Source: Candidatus Blochmannia sp. SNP
GTDB taxonomy: Bacteria > Pseudomonadota > Gammaproteobacteria > Enterobacterales > Enterobacteriaceae
Length of the DNA stretch: 64,000 nucleotides
Direction of reading: 5' to 3'
Assembly: GCF_036549215.1 (NCBI RefSeq)
Contig: NZ_CP144371.1
Span: 124,001 to 188,000, forward strand
Shown here: piece after piece, positions 23,786-35,140 of the stretch
Numbering within the stretch: position 1 is the first letter of the stretch
Layout: the number at the start of each line of letters is the position of its first letter
Position numbers and translations under genes: made by a program
Notes under the pieces: generated by a model
Seen by the model: the letters and a program-made list of their open reading frames with translations, nothing else
The model's database searches: none
What the model was told of the DNA's origin: nothing

Positions 23786-26074
23786 ATGACAATTGTTGGT
23801 CATACATTAGGATTTCCTCGTATTGGCTTACATAGAGAACTAAAATACGCTCTAGAAAATTATTGGAACGGAAAAATACAAGAAGATAAATTATTAGAAA
23901 TAGGTCGCACATTGCGCATGCGACATTGGAAACAACAGAAAGATTCTGGTATAGATTGGATCCCAGTAGGTGATTTTGCATGGTATGATCATGTTTTAAC
24001 TACCAGTTTAATGCTTAATAATATTCCAAATAGACATCGCTCTTTCCAAGAAAGGCTTACTTTAAATACGCTATTTAAAGTAAGCCGAGGTTATTCTTTG
24101 AATAAAAAGCTGATACCTCCTTCAGAAATGAAAAAATGGTTCAATACAAATTATCACTATATAGTACCTGAATTTATTGAAACTCAAGAATTTAAATTAA
24201 ATTGGACTCAATTATTTGATGAAATAGATGAAGCTTTATCACTAAAATATAAAATAAAACCAATACTACTTGGTCCAATTAGTTATCTTTGGTTAGGAAA
24301 AGTAAAAGGGAAAAAATTTAATCGATTATCATTATTACCTGCTTTATTATCAGTATATCAAGATATATTGACCATTTTTCAAAAAAAAAACATTGATTGG
24401 GTACAAATTGACGAACCCATATTAGTTTTAGAGCTTCCATCAAAATGGTTAGAAGCATATTTAAATGTATATGAACAACTTCATGGTAAAATTAAATTAT
24501 TACTAACTACTTATTTCGACAGCATATATCATCAACTAAATATCATCAGACAACTTAAAGTAGATGGTCTACATGTAGATCTAGTTTCTAGCCCTGATAA
24601 TGTATCTTTAATTCACGAACAATTACCAAAAAATTGGATATTATCAGCAGGAGTAATTAATGGACGTAATATATGGAAAACTAATCTGCATAGTTGGTTC
24701 AAAAAACTCTCCCCTTTAGTCGGAGAGCGTAAAATATGGATAGGATCTTCTTGTTCCTTATTACACAGCCCTATTGATCTAAATATGGAAAAAAAATTAG
24801 ATAAACATATCACAGAATGGTTTGCTTTTGCATTACAAAAATGTTCTGAAATAAAAATGTTATGCACTGCTTTAAATTATAAAAATAAAAATGACTCGAC
24901 ATATGAAGACATACTTAATCAATATTATATTGCCAACAATTTAAGATCTCACTCTACTACAGTTCATAATATACAAGTTAAAAAAAGACTCAAACATATT
25001 AATAAAATTCCACACTCTCGATACTCTCCATACACAACACGAGTTATATTGCAGCATAAAAAGTTTAATTTACCGTTATTTCCAACAACTACTATCGGTT
25101 CATTTCCTCAAACTGAAGAAATTCGTCAACTTCGTTCAAACTTTAAAAATAACCAAATCGATGAAAAAGATTATTGCGTTGGTATTAAAAATTATATTAA
25201 ACAAATCATTGCGGAACAAGAAAAATTAGATTTGGACGTTTTAGTTCACGGAGAACCAGAAAGAAATGATATGGTGGAATACTTTGGAGAAAACTTAAAT
25301 GGATTTATATTTACTCAAAATGGATGGGTACAAAGTTATGGTTCTCGTTGTGTGAAACCTCCAGTAATTATTGGAGATATTAGTCGTTCAAAACCCATTA
25401 CTACAAAATGGATAAATTATGCTCAATCATTAACTAACAAACCAATAAAAGGTATATTAACTGGACCTGTGACTATCATGTCTTGGTCATTCCTACGTGA
25501 AGATATACAACGTAAAATAATAGCGTTGCAATTAGCGTTATCAATACGCGATGAAGTAATAGATTTAGAAAAATCTGGAATTCGAATAATACAAATTGAT
25601 GAACCAGCTTTACGAGAAGGATTACCTTTAAAGAATTCTAATCAAAAAAAATATCTAGAATGGGCAGTTAATGTATTTAAGATAACTGCATCATCAGTAA
25701 AAGATGATACCCAGATTCACACTCATATGTGCTATTCTGAATTTAGTGATATTATTCATGCAATTATAAAATTAGACGCAGACGTAATCAGTATAGAAGC
25801 ATCTAGGTCAGACGAAAAAATATTAGAAACCATACAACATGTAGCAATAAACTTAAATGCAATTGGTCCAGGTATATATGATATTCATTCTATAAATGAA
25901 CCAACTCAGAATGATCTTATTGAAAAAATTAATCAATTATTAAAATATATTCCAAAAAATCGTTTATGGATCAATCCTGATTGCGGATTAAAAACAAGAT
26001 CATGGCCTGAAATTAAACGATCATTAGATAACATGGTATCTGCAGTAAAAATATTACGCAAACAGTACTCATGA
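23786..26074 (+). CDS. metE: cobalamin-independent methionine synthase
   Basis: Transfers the methyl group of methyltetrahydrofolate to homocysteine, the last step of methionine synthesis, without vitamin B12. The 762 residues (E. coli 753) span both barrel domains: N-terminal LGFPRIGLHRELKYALE, C-terminal TTTIGSFPQTEEIRQLR. Zinc ligands are visible in IHTHMCYSEF (His, Cys), ISIEASRSDE (Glu) and NPDCGLKTR (Cys). It begins the metE-udp-rmuC-ubiE-ubiB-ubiD block that follows E. coli order. metR, normally divergent from metE, is absent. Confidence 0.98.
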   Translation: MTIVGHTLGFPRIGLHRELKYALENYWNGKIQEDKLLEIGRTLRMRHWKQQKDSGIDWIPVGDFAWYDHVLTTSLMLNNIPNRHRSFQERLTLNTLFKVSRGYSLNKKLIPPSEMKKWFNTNYHYIVPEFIETQEFKLNWTQLFDEIDEALSLKYKIKPILLGPISYLWLGKVKGKKFNRLSLLPALLSVYQDILTIFQKKNIDWVQIDEPILVLELPSKWLEAYLNVYEQLHGKIKLLLTTYFDSIYHQLNIIRQLKVDGLHVDLVSSPDNVSLIHEQLPKNWILSAGVINGRNIWKTNLHSWFKKLSPLVGERKIWIGSSCSLLHSPIDLNMEKKLDKHITEWFAFALQKCSEIKMLCTALNYKNKNDSTYEDILNQYYIANNLRSHSTTVHNIQVKKRLKHINKIPHSRYSPYTTRVILQHKKFNLPLFPTTTIGSFPQTEEIRQLRSNFKNNQIDEKDYCVGIKNYIKQIIAEQEKLDLDVLVHGEPERNDMVEYFGENLNGFIFTQNGWVQSYGSRCVKPPVIIGDISRSKPITTKWINYAQSLTNKPIKGILTGPVTIMSWSFLREDIQRKIIALQLALSIRDEVIDLEKSGIRIIQIDEPALREGLPLKNSNQKKYLEWAVNVFKITASSVKDDTQIHTHMCYSEFSDIIHAIIKLDADVISIEASRSDEKILETIQHVAINLNAIGPGIYDIHSINEPTQNDLIEKINQLLKYIPKNRLWINPDCGLKTRSWPEIKRSLDNMVSAVKILRKQYS

Positions 26075-26314
26075 ATTATAACTAATTATTTTTAATGATT
26101 TCATAATAAACATCGCAATAAGATTACTAAATCTGTTATATTACTGTAAAATAAATCTATGAAATTTTTATTTAAAAAATAATCATTAAAAAAATTTTAA
26201 TTTATATTACTTATATTCTTAAAAATTTAAAAACTTTAAAAAAATCATAATCAATTTTTAAAACTATACAAAAAAATTTGAAATCACTCTCAACATAGTT
26301 AAGTAATACATTCT

Positions 26315-27097
26315 ATGTCTATAACTAACGTATTTCATTTAGGTTTAAAAACCAGTGATCTTCAAGGCGCAACTTTAGCTATTCTTCCAGGAGATCCTAA
26401 CAGAGTTAAAAAAATTGCATCGCTTATGCATAATCCAAAATATATTTCTAGCTATCGAGAATTTACCACTTGGTCTGCAAGAATTAATGAAAATACAATA
26501 ATCATTTGTTCTACAGGGATAGGCGGTCCATCCACTTCTATTGTAGTAGAAGAATTATCCCAATTAGGAATACGTACATTCTTACGCGTAGGCACTGCGG
26601 GTGCTATCCAAAAATATATAAAAATAGGCGATATATTAATAGTCACTGCTGCTGTCCGTTGTGATGGAGCCAGTCAACACTTTGCTCCGTTAGAATTCCC
26701 AGCAACGGCAGACTTATCATGTAGTGTGGCATTAATTAAAGCTGCTAAAAAAATTGGTATTAAATCGCACCATGGTGTGACTGTGTCTTCAGATACATTT
26801 TATCCCGGACAAGAAAGAAAAGATACATATTCTGGCCTAATTATTAAAAAGTTACGTGGTTCTATGGAAGAATGGAAAAATATGGGAGTTATGAGTTACG
26901 AAATGGAATCTGCAACACTGTTAACTATGTGCTTGACTCAAGGACTGAGGGCAGGAGTTGTAACGGGTATTATCGTAAATCGCACACAACAAGAAGCCCC
27001 AAATATTATTTGGATACACAATGCTGAATACATGGCGATTAAAGTTGTAATAGAAGGCGCTCGCATTCTTCTTAACAAAGAAGATAACTGCATATAG
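26315..27097 (+). CDS. udp: uridine phosphorylase
   Basis: Cleaves uridine to uracil and ribose 1-phosphate in pyrimidine salvage. The 260 residues (E. coli 253) contain the phosphate-binding [30 protein letters not shown] with the family GxGGPS signature, and the ribose-binding [13 protein letters not shown]. It follows metE with a 240-base spacer; the dlhH homologue that lies between them in E. coli is gone. Confidence 0.96.
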   Translation: MSITNVFHLGLKTSDLQGATLAILPGDPNRVKKIASLMHNPKYISSYREFTTWSARINENTIIICSTGIGGPSTSIVVEELSQLGIRTFLRVGTAGAIQKYIKIGDILIVTAAVRCDGASQHFAPLEFPATADLSCSVALIKAAKKIGIKSHHGVTVSSDTFYPGQERKDTYSGLIIKKLRGSMEEWKNMGVMSYEMESATLLTMCLTQGLRAGVVTGIIVNRTQQEAPNIIWIHNAEYMAIKVVIEGARILLNKEDNCI

Positions 27098-27363
27098 TTA
27101 ATTTGTTTGATAATATTAACTATCAATTGTTATTATTATTATTATTTAAATTTTTGATTTAATTTATTATGACATAATTTAATTGATTTTAAAAATTATT
27201 ATAAACATACTGTTTTTAAAAATACTTTCATATGAAAAATGTTTTAACATGATTAAAAATCATGCATTTTGAAACATAATATAACATTAAGCAATTCAGA
27301 TTTCTTAAATTATTTAAACATCATATATAATAATGAATAGTAAATAATTACCATAATATTTTT

Positions 27364-28932
27364 ATGGTTACATTTTATAATAGAGAATATATGACAATCA
27401 TCCCATTTTACTTGTATAATATAATTAGTATGTTAGCAGGTTCCCTACTCACTGGAGTATTCTGTAAAATTATAAAAAAACGTTGTATTAAAAGATATAA
27501 AAATGACTGTAAAGCCCATGAGAACGCATTAGGTATAATTAAACAAAACTTAAAAAATGAATCTGACTTACGGCATAATATTGAACAAAAATTACAAAAC
27601 AAATCACAAATAATATATGAACTATATGGGAAATTATCTACCACTGAAGAACGTTTAAAATTATTAGATCATTATCACCAAAAATCTGAGCAACTAAATC
27701 ATGAATTACATATACAATTAAATTTAAATCATACTCAAGAATTAAAACTACAAGAATTAAGTATCCGTTTAGAAGAATATAAGCTTGCAACAAAAGAAAA
27801 ACAAAAGTTATTTACTGATAGTGAAAATCGATTAGCTATGCAATTTGAAAATTTAGCAAATCGTATTTTTGAACAAAATGGATACAAGATAGATAAACAA
27901 AACCGAATAACTCTTGATAGAATGCTGTATCCATTAAAAGAACAATTAGAAGGATTTAAAAATCAAATACAAAACAACATTGAAAAAGAAAAGCAAGCAA
28001 GGCATACTTTAACGTATGAAATTCGTAATTTGCACCAATTAAACGCAAAAATCACTCAAGAAACTATTAATTTAACACAAGCATTAAAGGGAAATAATAA
28101 AACCCAAGGTAGTTGGGGAGAAGTAATTTTAACTCGTGCATTAGAAGCTTCTGGTATGCGTGAAGGTCATGAGTTTCATGTACAAGTCAGTATAAAACAA
28201 ACAAATGGGCATAGATTACAACCTGATGTAATTATCCATTTACCTCAAGGTAAAGATGTAGTCATTGATTCCAAAATATCTTTAGTGGCCTATGAACGTT
28301 ATTTCAATAGCAATAATGAAGAAGATCGACAATTAGCTATTACTGACCATGTCCACTCATTGCGTGCACATATAAAGTCATTAAGTAAAAAAGATTACCA
28401 AAAATTATTTGGATTAAATACATTAGATTACATTTTAATGTTTGTTCCTATTGAATCTGCTTTTATGTTGGCTATTGAGAAAGAAGCATCATTACTAACT
28501 GATGCCATGCGATACAATATCATGTTAATTAGTCCTACAACGTTATTGATTGCTTTACGTACTATTAACAATCTATGGCGCTATGAATATCAAAATTGTC
28601 ACTCAAAAAAAATTGCCGATAAAGCAGGACGATTATATGATAAACTACGACTATTTATGGATGACTTAAATAAAATTGGTCTATATCTAAATAAAGCAGA
28701 AATTATTTATAATGCAGCAAAAAATAAATTTTCTGAAGGAAAAGGTAATATTATAAGTCAAGCGGAAAGTTTTAGAGCACTTGGGGTACAAATAAAACAA
28801 CCAATTATCCCTAATGAAATTACTCCTCATTCTATATTTTTATGTGATAAAGAAAATAATTCTTCTAATCCATCCGATTTTGAAGATGACATCATCCGCA
28901 ATACATGTCATGAACCTTTAACTAATTCTTGA
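27364..28932 (+). CDS. rmuC: RmuC-like DNA recombination-limiting protein
   Basis: RmuC family (PD-(D/E)XK-like nuclease fold), thought to limit rearrangement at inverted repeats; the biochemistry is not settled. The 522 residues show an N-terminal hydrophobic helix (about residues 14-35), a long Gln-, Glu- and Lys-rich coiled coil to about residue 240, then the conserved domain with GSWGEVILTRALEASGMREG, DVVIDSKISLVAYERYF and FVPIESAF. The start could also be the ATG at 27391; neither has a clear ribosome binding site. Its retention is notable in a sequence so rich in inverted repeats. Confidence 0.92.
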   Translation: MVTFYNREYMTIIPFYLYNIISMLAGSLLTGVFCKIIKKRCIKRYKNDCKAHENALGIIKQNLKNESDLRHNIEQKLQNKSQIIYELYGKLSTTEERLKLLDHYHQKSEQLNHELHIQLNLNHTQELKLQELSIRLEEYKLATKEKQKLFTDSENRLAMQFENLANRIFEQNGYKIDKQNRITLDRMLYPLKEQLEGFKNQIQNNIEKEKQARHTLTYEIRNLHQLNAKITQETINLTQALKGNNKTQGSWGEVILTRALEASGMREGHEFHVQVSIKQTNGHRLQPDVIIHLPQGKDVVIDSKISLVAYERYFNSNNEEDRQLAITDHVHSLRAHIKSLSKKDYQKLFGLNTLDYILMFVPIESAFMLAIEKEASLLTDAMRYNIMLISPTTLLIALRTINNLWRYEYQNCHSKKIADKAGRLYDKLRLFMDDLNKIGLYLNKAEIIYNAAKNKFSEGKGNIISQAESFRALGVQIKQPIIPNEITPHSIFLCDKENNSSNPSDFEDDIIRNTCHEPLTNS

Positions 28933-29032
28933 TCAAATACGTCTAAAATATATAAATTAGTAAAAAATACTTATTTTATTAAATTTTCAATAAATAAAAA
29001 TCCAATGAAAGGTCTTACAACACAGAATAAAT

Positions 29033-29791
29033 ATGAATAATAAACATAAAAAAAATACGACTCATTTTGGTTTTCAAAAAATTCCCAAAAATAAAAAAAC
29101 ATTACTAGTATCCAATATCTTCCATACTATAGCATCAAAGTATGATTTAATGAATGACTTAATGTCCTTCGGCATACATAGAATGTGGAAACAATTCATG
29201 ATTTATCACAGTGCAGTGCATACCGGACAAAAAGTGCTAGATCTAGCCGGAGGTACTGGAGATTTAAGTATTAAATTTTCACGATTAGTTGGTAATTCAG
29301 GAATAGTAGTATTAGTAGATATCAATGATTCTATGATAGATCTAGGACAAAAAAAATTACGCAATTTAGGTATATTAAATAATGTGATATATGTACAGGC
29401 TGATGCTGAGGCTTTACCTTTCCCTGAAAATACTTTTGATTGTGTCGCTGTTGCTTTTGGTTTACGTAATTTCACAAACAAGAAACAAGCATTATGTTCA
29501 ATACATAGAGTTCTAAAATCTAAAGGTAAATTACTAATTTTAGACTTTGGAGTACCTACTTTTAAAATATTAAATATAATATACGATTTATATTCATTTC
29601 ACGTCTTACCCAAAATAGGTGAATTAATAGCTCAAGACGCTAATAGTTATCGCTATCTTGTAGAATCTATTCGTATGCATCCAGATCAAGAAACTCTGAA
29701 AAACATGATGACACAAACAGGATTCAATAATGTTAAATATTTTAATATGACTTATGGAATTGCAGTATTACACTGCGCACATAAATATTAA
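29033..29791 (+). CDS. ubiE: ubiquinone/menaquinone C-methyltransferase
   Basis: S-adenosylmethionine-dependent methylation of the quinone ring. The 252 residues (E. coli 251) show FGFQKIP near the N-terminus, [22 protein letters not shown] split around residues 27-48, the SAM motif [11 protein letters not shown], and the family FGLRNFTN segment. ubiJ, which normally lies between ubiE and ubiB, is missing from the following gap. Confidence 0.96.
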   Translation: MNNKHKKNTTHFGFQKIPKNKKTLLVSNIFHTIASKYDLMNDLMSFGIHRMWKQFMIYHSAVHTGQKVLDLAGGTGDLSIKFSRLVGNSGIVVLVDINDSMIDLGQKKLRNLGILNNVIYVQADAEALPFPENTFDCVAVAFGLRNFTNKKQALCSIHRVLKSKGKLLILDFGVPTFKILNIIYDLYSFHVLPKIGELIAQDANSYRYLVESIRMHPDQETLKNMMTQTGFNNVKYFNMTYGIAVLHCAHKY

Positions 29792-30320
29792 AACAACATA
29801 TTTATATTCACAAACTATTATTAAATCCTTAAAATTATTCTGCATAAAACTACAGTATCTAATTATTTTTATATTTTAATAAGAAATAGTTATATATTTT
29901 CAGTATTAAAAAAAAAAAATTATATTGTATAATGCATATATACTGTAATACTTATTATTGCTTTTAATAAGTATATAATGTGGGATATAAAAATGTTTTA
30001 TTTTAATAAAAAACAGTAATTTATAATTAAAATAACATTTTTTACAAAATATTTAGATAATATCTAGTTATACATTACTAATTTTATTCTATTTACATTG
30101 ATAATACCTTATTAAGGAATAAATCATATGATCCAATATTTCTAGATTCTTGCAAAAAATAAATATTACTTATGTTCAAAAATATTGAATTACAATGATT
30201 AATGATAAGTAGGCTCTTATACTAAGAATATATTAGAATTATTATAGTTTTCTTAAATATACTATTTAAAACATGATCAAAATATTTATCTAATTATTTA
30301 AATAAATTATAGGAAATTTA
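29792..30320. other. ubiE-ubiB gap (ubiJ missing)
   Basis: No open frame corresponding to ubiJ (about 200 codons in E. coli) survives in these 529 bases. A 10-bp stem-loop (29948-29957 with 29965-29974) and an A run near 29910 are present. UbiJ helps organise the ubiquinone-synthesis complex, so its loss is a trimming of accessory function. Confidence 0.55.
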
Positions 30321-31961
30321 ATGTTTGTTGATGAATTATATCGATTTTTTTACATAATTAAAACAATACTAAACTATGGATTAAGTGATTTTGTTCCTAC
30401 CCATCGACTAATTTTTCCATTAAGAATAGGCAGTAGATTTTTTTTACGTGTTTTAAATAAGCATTATCAACTAACTTTAGGAGAACGACTTCGTTTAGCA
30501 TTGCAAGAATTAGGTCCAATATGGATTAAATTAGGTCAAATACTTTCTACTCGTCGTGATATTTTCTCAGATTCTATTGCAGATCAATTGTCAATACTGC
30601 AAGATCGCGTGGCGCCTTTCGATGGTATCCTTGCTAAAACATATATAGAGCGTGCTATTGGTAATCCATTAGAAACATGGTTTAAAGATTTTCAAGAAAT
30701 ACCATTAGCATCCGCATCTATTTCACAAGTACATTCCGCCAGATTTAAAAAAAACAATAAAGATATAGTAATCAAAGTTATTCGCCCAGGTCTCTTGCCT
30801 ATTATTAAAACAGATATACGTTTAATGCATAGATTAGCCAATTGGATTTATAAATTCCTACCAGAAGGACGGAAATTTAAATTTTCAGAAGTTGTTTCAG
30901 AATATGAAAAAACCCTTTTTAACGAACTTAATTTGTTAAAAGAAGCAGCTAATACTATTCAATTACGAAGAAATTTTAAAAAAAGTCAAATATTATACAT
31001 ACCCAAAGTATATGTAGATTTTTGCAGCGAAAAAGTTATGGTTATGGAACGTATTTATGGTATACCTGTATATGATATAGTTGCATTAAAGAAACAAAGA
31101 ACTAATATGAAATTATTAGCAGAACGCGGGATAGAAGTGTTTTTTACTCAAGTATTTAGAGACAGTTTTTTTCATGGAGATATGCATCCTGGTAATATAT
31201 TCATTAGCTATAAACATCCAGATAATCCAAAATATATTAGTATTGATTGTGGTATTATCGGATCTTTAAATAAAAAAGATAAATACTATTTAGCAGCAAA
31301 TTTTATCGCATTTTTTAATCGCGACTATCGTAAGATAGCTGAACTACATCTTGACTCAGGTTGGATACCCGTAAATACTAACATCGAAGACTTTGAATGC
31401 GCAATGAGAACAGTATTTGAACCAATTTTTGAACAACCGCTAGAAAACGTTCCTTTTAGTAAAATATTACTATATTTATTTAATACCGCACGATGTTTTA
31501 ATATGGAAATACAACCTCAATTGATCCTATTACAAAAAACTTTATTATATATTGAAGGAATAGTGAGACAACTATATCCTCATTTAAATCTTTGGAAATC
31601 TGCTAGACCTTTTTTAGAAAAATGGATGCAAGATCAACTAAAATTTTCAACAACAATATGTGCCTTGACAGATAAAATACCTTATTGGATAGATAAGATA
31701 CCAGAATTACCTACTTTATTATCTAACGAATTTAAACGTTCTTGCATGCTACAAAAAAAAATAGAAATGTTGATAACAGAGTTAAAAACGCAACGAACCA
31801 AACAAAGCCAAGCATTATTCTTATTCGGGGTTGGAGCAACATTAATTACCAGCAGTATTTTCTTATGTATACAAGATAAATATTTTAAAAATTTTTCTAT
31901 TTTTTTATTTATCACTGGAATATTTATTTGGACAATAGGCTGGAAACGTATTATGCAGTAA
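30321..31961 (+). CDS. ubiB: ubiquinone biosynthesis protein UbiB (ADCK-like atypical kinase)
   Basis: Membrane-bound atypical kinase/ATPase needed for ubiquinone synthesis. The 546 residues equal the E. coli length. The family KxGQ motif is in [12 protein letters not shown] (residues about 69-80), the nucleotide-binding segment has VIKVIRPG, the catalytic [10 protein letters not shown] starts at residue 285, and IDCGIIG follows. Two C-terminal hydrophobic helices (after about residue 495) anchor it in the membrane. The tatABC and rfaH genes that follow in E. coli are absent; ubiD comes next. Confidence 0.96.
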   Translation: MFVDELYRFFYIIKTILNYGLSDFVPTHRLIFPLRIGSRFFLRVLNKHYQLTLGERLRLALQELGPIWIKLGQILSTRRDIFSDSIADQLSILQDRVAPFDGILAKTYIERAIGNPLETWFKDFQEIPLASASISQVHSARFKKNNKDIVIKVIRPGLLPIIKTDIRLMHRLANWIYKFLPEGRKFKFSEVVSEYEKTLFNELNLLKEAANTIQLRRNFKKSQILYIPKVYVDFCSEKVMVMERIYGIPVYDIVALKKQRTNMKLLAERGIEVFFTQVFRDSFFHGDMHPGNIFISYKHPDNPKYISIDCGIIGSLNKKDKYYLAANFIAFFNRDYRKIAELHLDSGWIPVNTNIEDFECAMRTVFEPIFEQPLENVPFSKILLYLFNTARCFNMEIQPQLILLQKTLLYIEGIVRQLYPHLNLWKSARPFLEKWMQDQLKFSTTICALTDKIPYWIDKIPELPTLLSNEFKRSCMLQKKIEMLITELKTQRTKQSQALFLFGVGATLITSSIFLCIQDKYFKNFSIFLFITGIFIWTIGWKRIMQ

Positions 31962-32282
31962 TCATTATTACTATTATTATCAATATCACGTTTAATTTTA
32001 TTTCTAATAAAAGATTATTTTAACAATTCAAAAAATATCTCCATATATATGCTATACAAATTAAAATATTCTATATTCAATGTAACTATTTTGGCATAAT
32101 GATATTAACTACTATAGATTTAAACTATATTAGTTTACATTAACATGATTAAAATTTAAACTATTTTAAAAAATAACCTATTAATTGCAATATACAATAT
32201 ATATTATATATAATGTATATTGTGATCAGTAGTAATACCAAATTTAGAACAATAAATATAAACTTAATGCCTATTAAATATC
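31962..32282. other. ubiB-ubiD gap (tat and rfaH region lost)
   Basis: No gene. At 32188-32222 there is a 35-bp palindrome-like element whose outer arms CAATATAC and GTATATTG are perfect; it ends 60 bases before ubiD. Confidence 0.5.
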
Positions 32283-33770
32283 ATGAAATACAAAGATTTA
32301 CGTGATTTTATCAAAATTCTAGAGTATAGAGGAGACTTAAAAAGAATTACTCTTCCTATTAATCCTGATTTAGAAATAACAGAAATTGCTGATCGTACCA
32401 TTAAATCTGGAGGGCCAGCTCTCTTTTTTGAAAACCCTAAAGGATACACAATACCTGTTCTTTGTAACTTATTTGGTACACCCAATAGAATAGCTCTAGG
32501 TATGGGGAAAGAAAATATTCTATCATTACGTGATATTGGAAAATTGCTTGCATTTTTAAAAGAACCTGAACTCCCAACAGGGATACATGATTTTTTTTCT
32601 AAAATACCTAATTTTCGTCATATTTTACATATGCCTATCAAGCGTGTGAGTACAGCTCCATGCCAAGAAAATGTTTGGTGTAATAAAGATGTAGACATTA
32701 CACATATGCCAATAATGCGTTGTTGGCCCAAAGATATATCTCCTGTAATTACCTGGGGGATCACAATAACTCGTGGTCCAAGAAGAAAACGACAAAATCT
32801 TGGAATTTATCGCCAACAAGTACTATCTAAAAACAAAATTCTTATAAGATGGCTATCTCATCGTGGTGGAGCATTAGATTTTCAAGAATGGTATAAATAT
32901 ACTTCAGAAAAAAGATTTCCCATTACTGTAGCATTAGGAGCCGATCCAGCTACTTTACTAGGAGCAGTAATCCCTATCCCTAATACTTTATCAGAATATG
33001 CTTTCTCCGGTCTATTAAGAGGTTATAAAACTGAAGTAATTAAATGCATTTCATGTGACTTGGATGTTCCAGCTAATTCTGAAATTATATTAGAAGGATA
33101 TTTAGAACGAGGTAAAACAGCAATAGAGGGGCCTTTTGGAGATCACACAGGATACTACAATACTACTGCTCAATTTCCAGTATGCACTATTACCCACATT
33201 ACCCAAAGAAACAATCCAATTTATCATTCTACTTATACTGGACGCCCACCAGATGAACCTGCAATGCTTGGAATGGCAATGAATGAAGTATTTATCCCTA
33301 TAATACAAAAACAATTTCCAGAAATTATAGATTTTTATTTACCTCCTGAAGGTTGTTCATATAGACTAGCTATCGTAACCATAAAAAAACAATATATTGG
33401 ACACGCCAAGCGTATAATTTTTGGAATATGGTCCTTTTTAAAACAATTTATGTATACTAAATTTATTATTATATGTGACGACGATATTAATGCACGAGAT
33501 TGGAATGATGTAATATGGGCAATTACTACACGTATGGATCCTGCTCGAGATACCATAATAATAGAAAATACTCCAATTGATTACCTTGATTTTTCTAGCC
33601 CGATTTCTGGATTAGGCGCTAAAATAGGTATGGATGCTACAAACAAATGGCCCGGAGAAACTGAAAGAGAATGGGGTATTCCAATTAAAATGAACAATAC
33701 AGTACGACATTATATTGATAGTATTTGGGATAAATTAAACATATTTCATAAAAGAAAACAACAACAGTAA
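32283..33770 (+). CDS. ubiD: 4-hydroxy-3-polyprenylbenzoate decarboxylase
   Basis: Prenylated-FMN-dependent decarboxylase of ubiquinone synthesis. The 495 residues (E. coli 497) begin [19 protein letters not shown] and include the active-site glutamate region [12 protein letters not shown] and [16 protein letters not shown]. The enzyme needs UbiX for its cofactor; ubiX is not in this window. It belongs with ubiE and ubiB in a quinone block. Confidence 0.97.
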   Translation: MKYKDLRDFIKILEYRGDLKRITLPINPDLEITEIADRTIKSGGPALFFENPKGYTIPVLCNLFGTPNRIALGMGKENILSLRDIGKLLAFLKEPELPTGIHDFFSKIPNFRHILHMPIKRVSTAPCQENVWCNKDVDITHMPIMRCWPKDISPVITWGITITRGPRRKRQNLGIYRQQVLSKNKILIRWLSHRGGALDFQEWYKYTSEKRFPITVALGADPATLLGAVIPIPNTLSEYAFSGLLRGYKTEVIKCISCDLDVPANSEIILEGYLERGKTAIEGPFGDHTGYYNTTAQFPVCTITHITQRNNPIYHSTYTGRPPDEPAMLGMAMNEVFIPIIQKQFPEIIDFYLPPEGCSYRLAIVTIKKQYIGHAKRIIFGIWSFLKQFMYTKFIIICDDDINARDWNDVIWAITTRMDPARDTIIIENTPIDYLDFSSPISGLGAKIGMDATNKWPGETEREWGIPIKMNNTVRHYIDSIWDKLNIFHKRKQQQ

Positions 33771-34243
33771 AATAGTTTTTTAATTACAGAAATCATCATA
33801 TTTTTATGATAATAAAAATTATAAATTATATTCTAACTATATAAAAGTCACTATATATTCTATTCTTTAATTAAAAACAGAATTTATAAATAAAATATAA
33901 ATTAATCACGAATTAATACATATCTTTTTATTGTAGATATGATAATACTCTTTATGATTAATAATCAATACACCTTAAAAATTATCCCTGTATTTATTCT
34001 ATTATGACTATTGATATAAATATTAAAATAATCTCAACTTTTAAATTTCTTACATCAAAAATAAGAACATATTAGTAGTATTAAGTCATTATTGTAAAAA
34101 ATATTTTTTTATTTATTATTATATTTAATTAATGCAATAATTATAAAATCTATTATTTTATAATATATACACAAGTTCTTATACATATCAAATAATATTA
34201 GTATGATGATTAAAATCACACATCAAGAAACCAAGTAGAATAT

Positions 34244-34290
34244 TATTATTAATTAAAATAAAAATATTATTTTTATTTTAATTAATAATA
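34244..34290. repeat. perfect 21-bp inverted repeat in the dsbA leader
   Basis: Arms 34244-34264 and 34270-34290 are perfect reverse complements around a 5-base loop (TATTA). They consist of A and T only. The structure ends 45 bases before the dsbA start codon. Confidence 0.85.
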
Positions 34291-34325
34291 TCTATATTTT
34301 AATAATCAATGTTTGTAGGATTATT

Positions 34326-34331
34326 AGGAGG
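34326..34331 (+). promoter_or_regulatory. ribosome binding site that sets the dsbA start
   Basis: A perfect AGGAGG four bases before the ATG at 34336. It favours this start over the in-frame ATG at 34309, which would place the Shine-Dalgarno inside the coding region. Confidence 0.75.
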
Positions 34332-34335
34332 TTGT

Positions 34336-34965
34336 ATGAAAAAATTACATCTTATTTTAATAATAATTTCTTTAATATTTTCATGCAAAAGCATTTCCTC
34401 TTCAATTATAGAAGGAAAACAATATATTCGATTAAATAAACCTATTCATAATGCTCCTAAACTACTAGAGTTTTTTTCTTTTTATTGTCCGCATTGTTAT
34501 CAATTCGAGCAAATTTATCATATTTCTAACAATATAGAAAAAACATTACCCAAAAACATAAATTTTTATAAATATCATGTAAATTTTTTAGGTAATTTAG
34601 GAAAACAATTAACACATGCTTGGGCTGTAGCAATAGCATTAGGAATAGAAAATAAAATCAGTCCCATATTATTTATAGCGATACAAAAACAACAATCTAT
34701 CCATACCATAGAAGATATTCGTGCGATATTTATCAAATCTGGTGTTAATGCAGAAGAATTTGATACTGCTTGGGATAGTATATTAGTAAAATCTTTAGTC
34801 TTAGATCAAGAACAAGCAGCAATAAATTTTCATCTAAGAGGGGTTCCATCAATATTTATCAATGGCAAATATATGATAAAAAACGACAAACTAGATATAT
34901 CATCAGTAAATGCTTACATGCAACAATTTTGTGAATTATTAAATTTACTCATAAATAAAACATAA
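34336..34965 (+). CDS. dsbA: periplasmic thiol:disulfide oxidoreductase DsbA
   Basis: Introduces disulfide bonds into exported proteins. From the ATG at 34336 the 209 residues begin with a signal peptide (MKKLHLILIIISLIF), followed by the thioredoxin-fold active site CPHC in FFSFYCPHCYQFEQ and the cis-proline loop RGVPSIFING. E. coli DsbA has 208 residues. dsbA just upstream of polA is the E. coli order. Its partner DsbB is not visible here. Confidence 0.96.
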   Translation: MKKLHLILIIISLIFSCKSISSSIIEGKQYIRLNKPIHNAPKLLEFFSFYCPHCYQFEQIYHISNNIEKTLPKNINFYKYHVNFLGNLGKQLTHAWAVAIALGIENKISPILFIAIQKQQSIHTIEDIRAIFIKSGVNAEEFDTAWDSILVKSLVLDQEQAAINFHLRGVPSIFINGKYMIKNDKLDISSVNAYMQQFCELLNLLINKT

Positions 34966-35097
34966 AATTTTTATAATTATTACACTCTAAATATGATCAT
35001 CTGGTTATATGACACAACTCCATTTTATTTTTATTATTTTAATATCTATGATAATATTATTATTTAGTGTTATTTATTAAATAAATATCCAACATTC

Positions 35098-35121
35098 TTT
35101 AATCTTTTCTACAAGATTAAA
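35098..35121. repeat. stem-loop in the polA leader
   Basis: TTTAATCTT (35098-35106) pairs perfectly with AAGATTAAA (35113-35121) around a 6-base loop. It ends 19 bases before the polA ATG, close enough to affect ribosome access. Confidence 0.6.
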
Positions 35122-35140
35122 TCATATATAAAATATCATT

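Larger units (their letters stand above)
33771..34335. other. ubiD-dsbA gap with hairpins
   Basis: No gene in 565 bases. Two perfect A+T stem-loops stand out: 34140-34164 (10-bp arms, 5-base loop) and 34244-34290 (21-bp arms). The dsbA ribosome binding site closes the gap. Confidence 0.55.
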
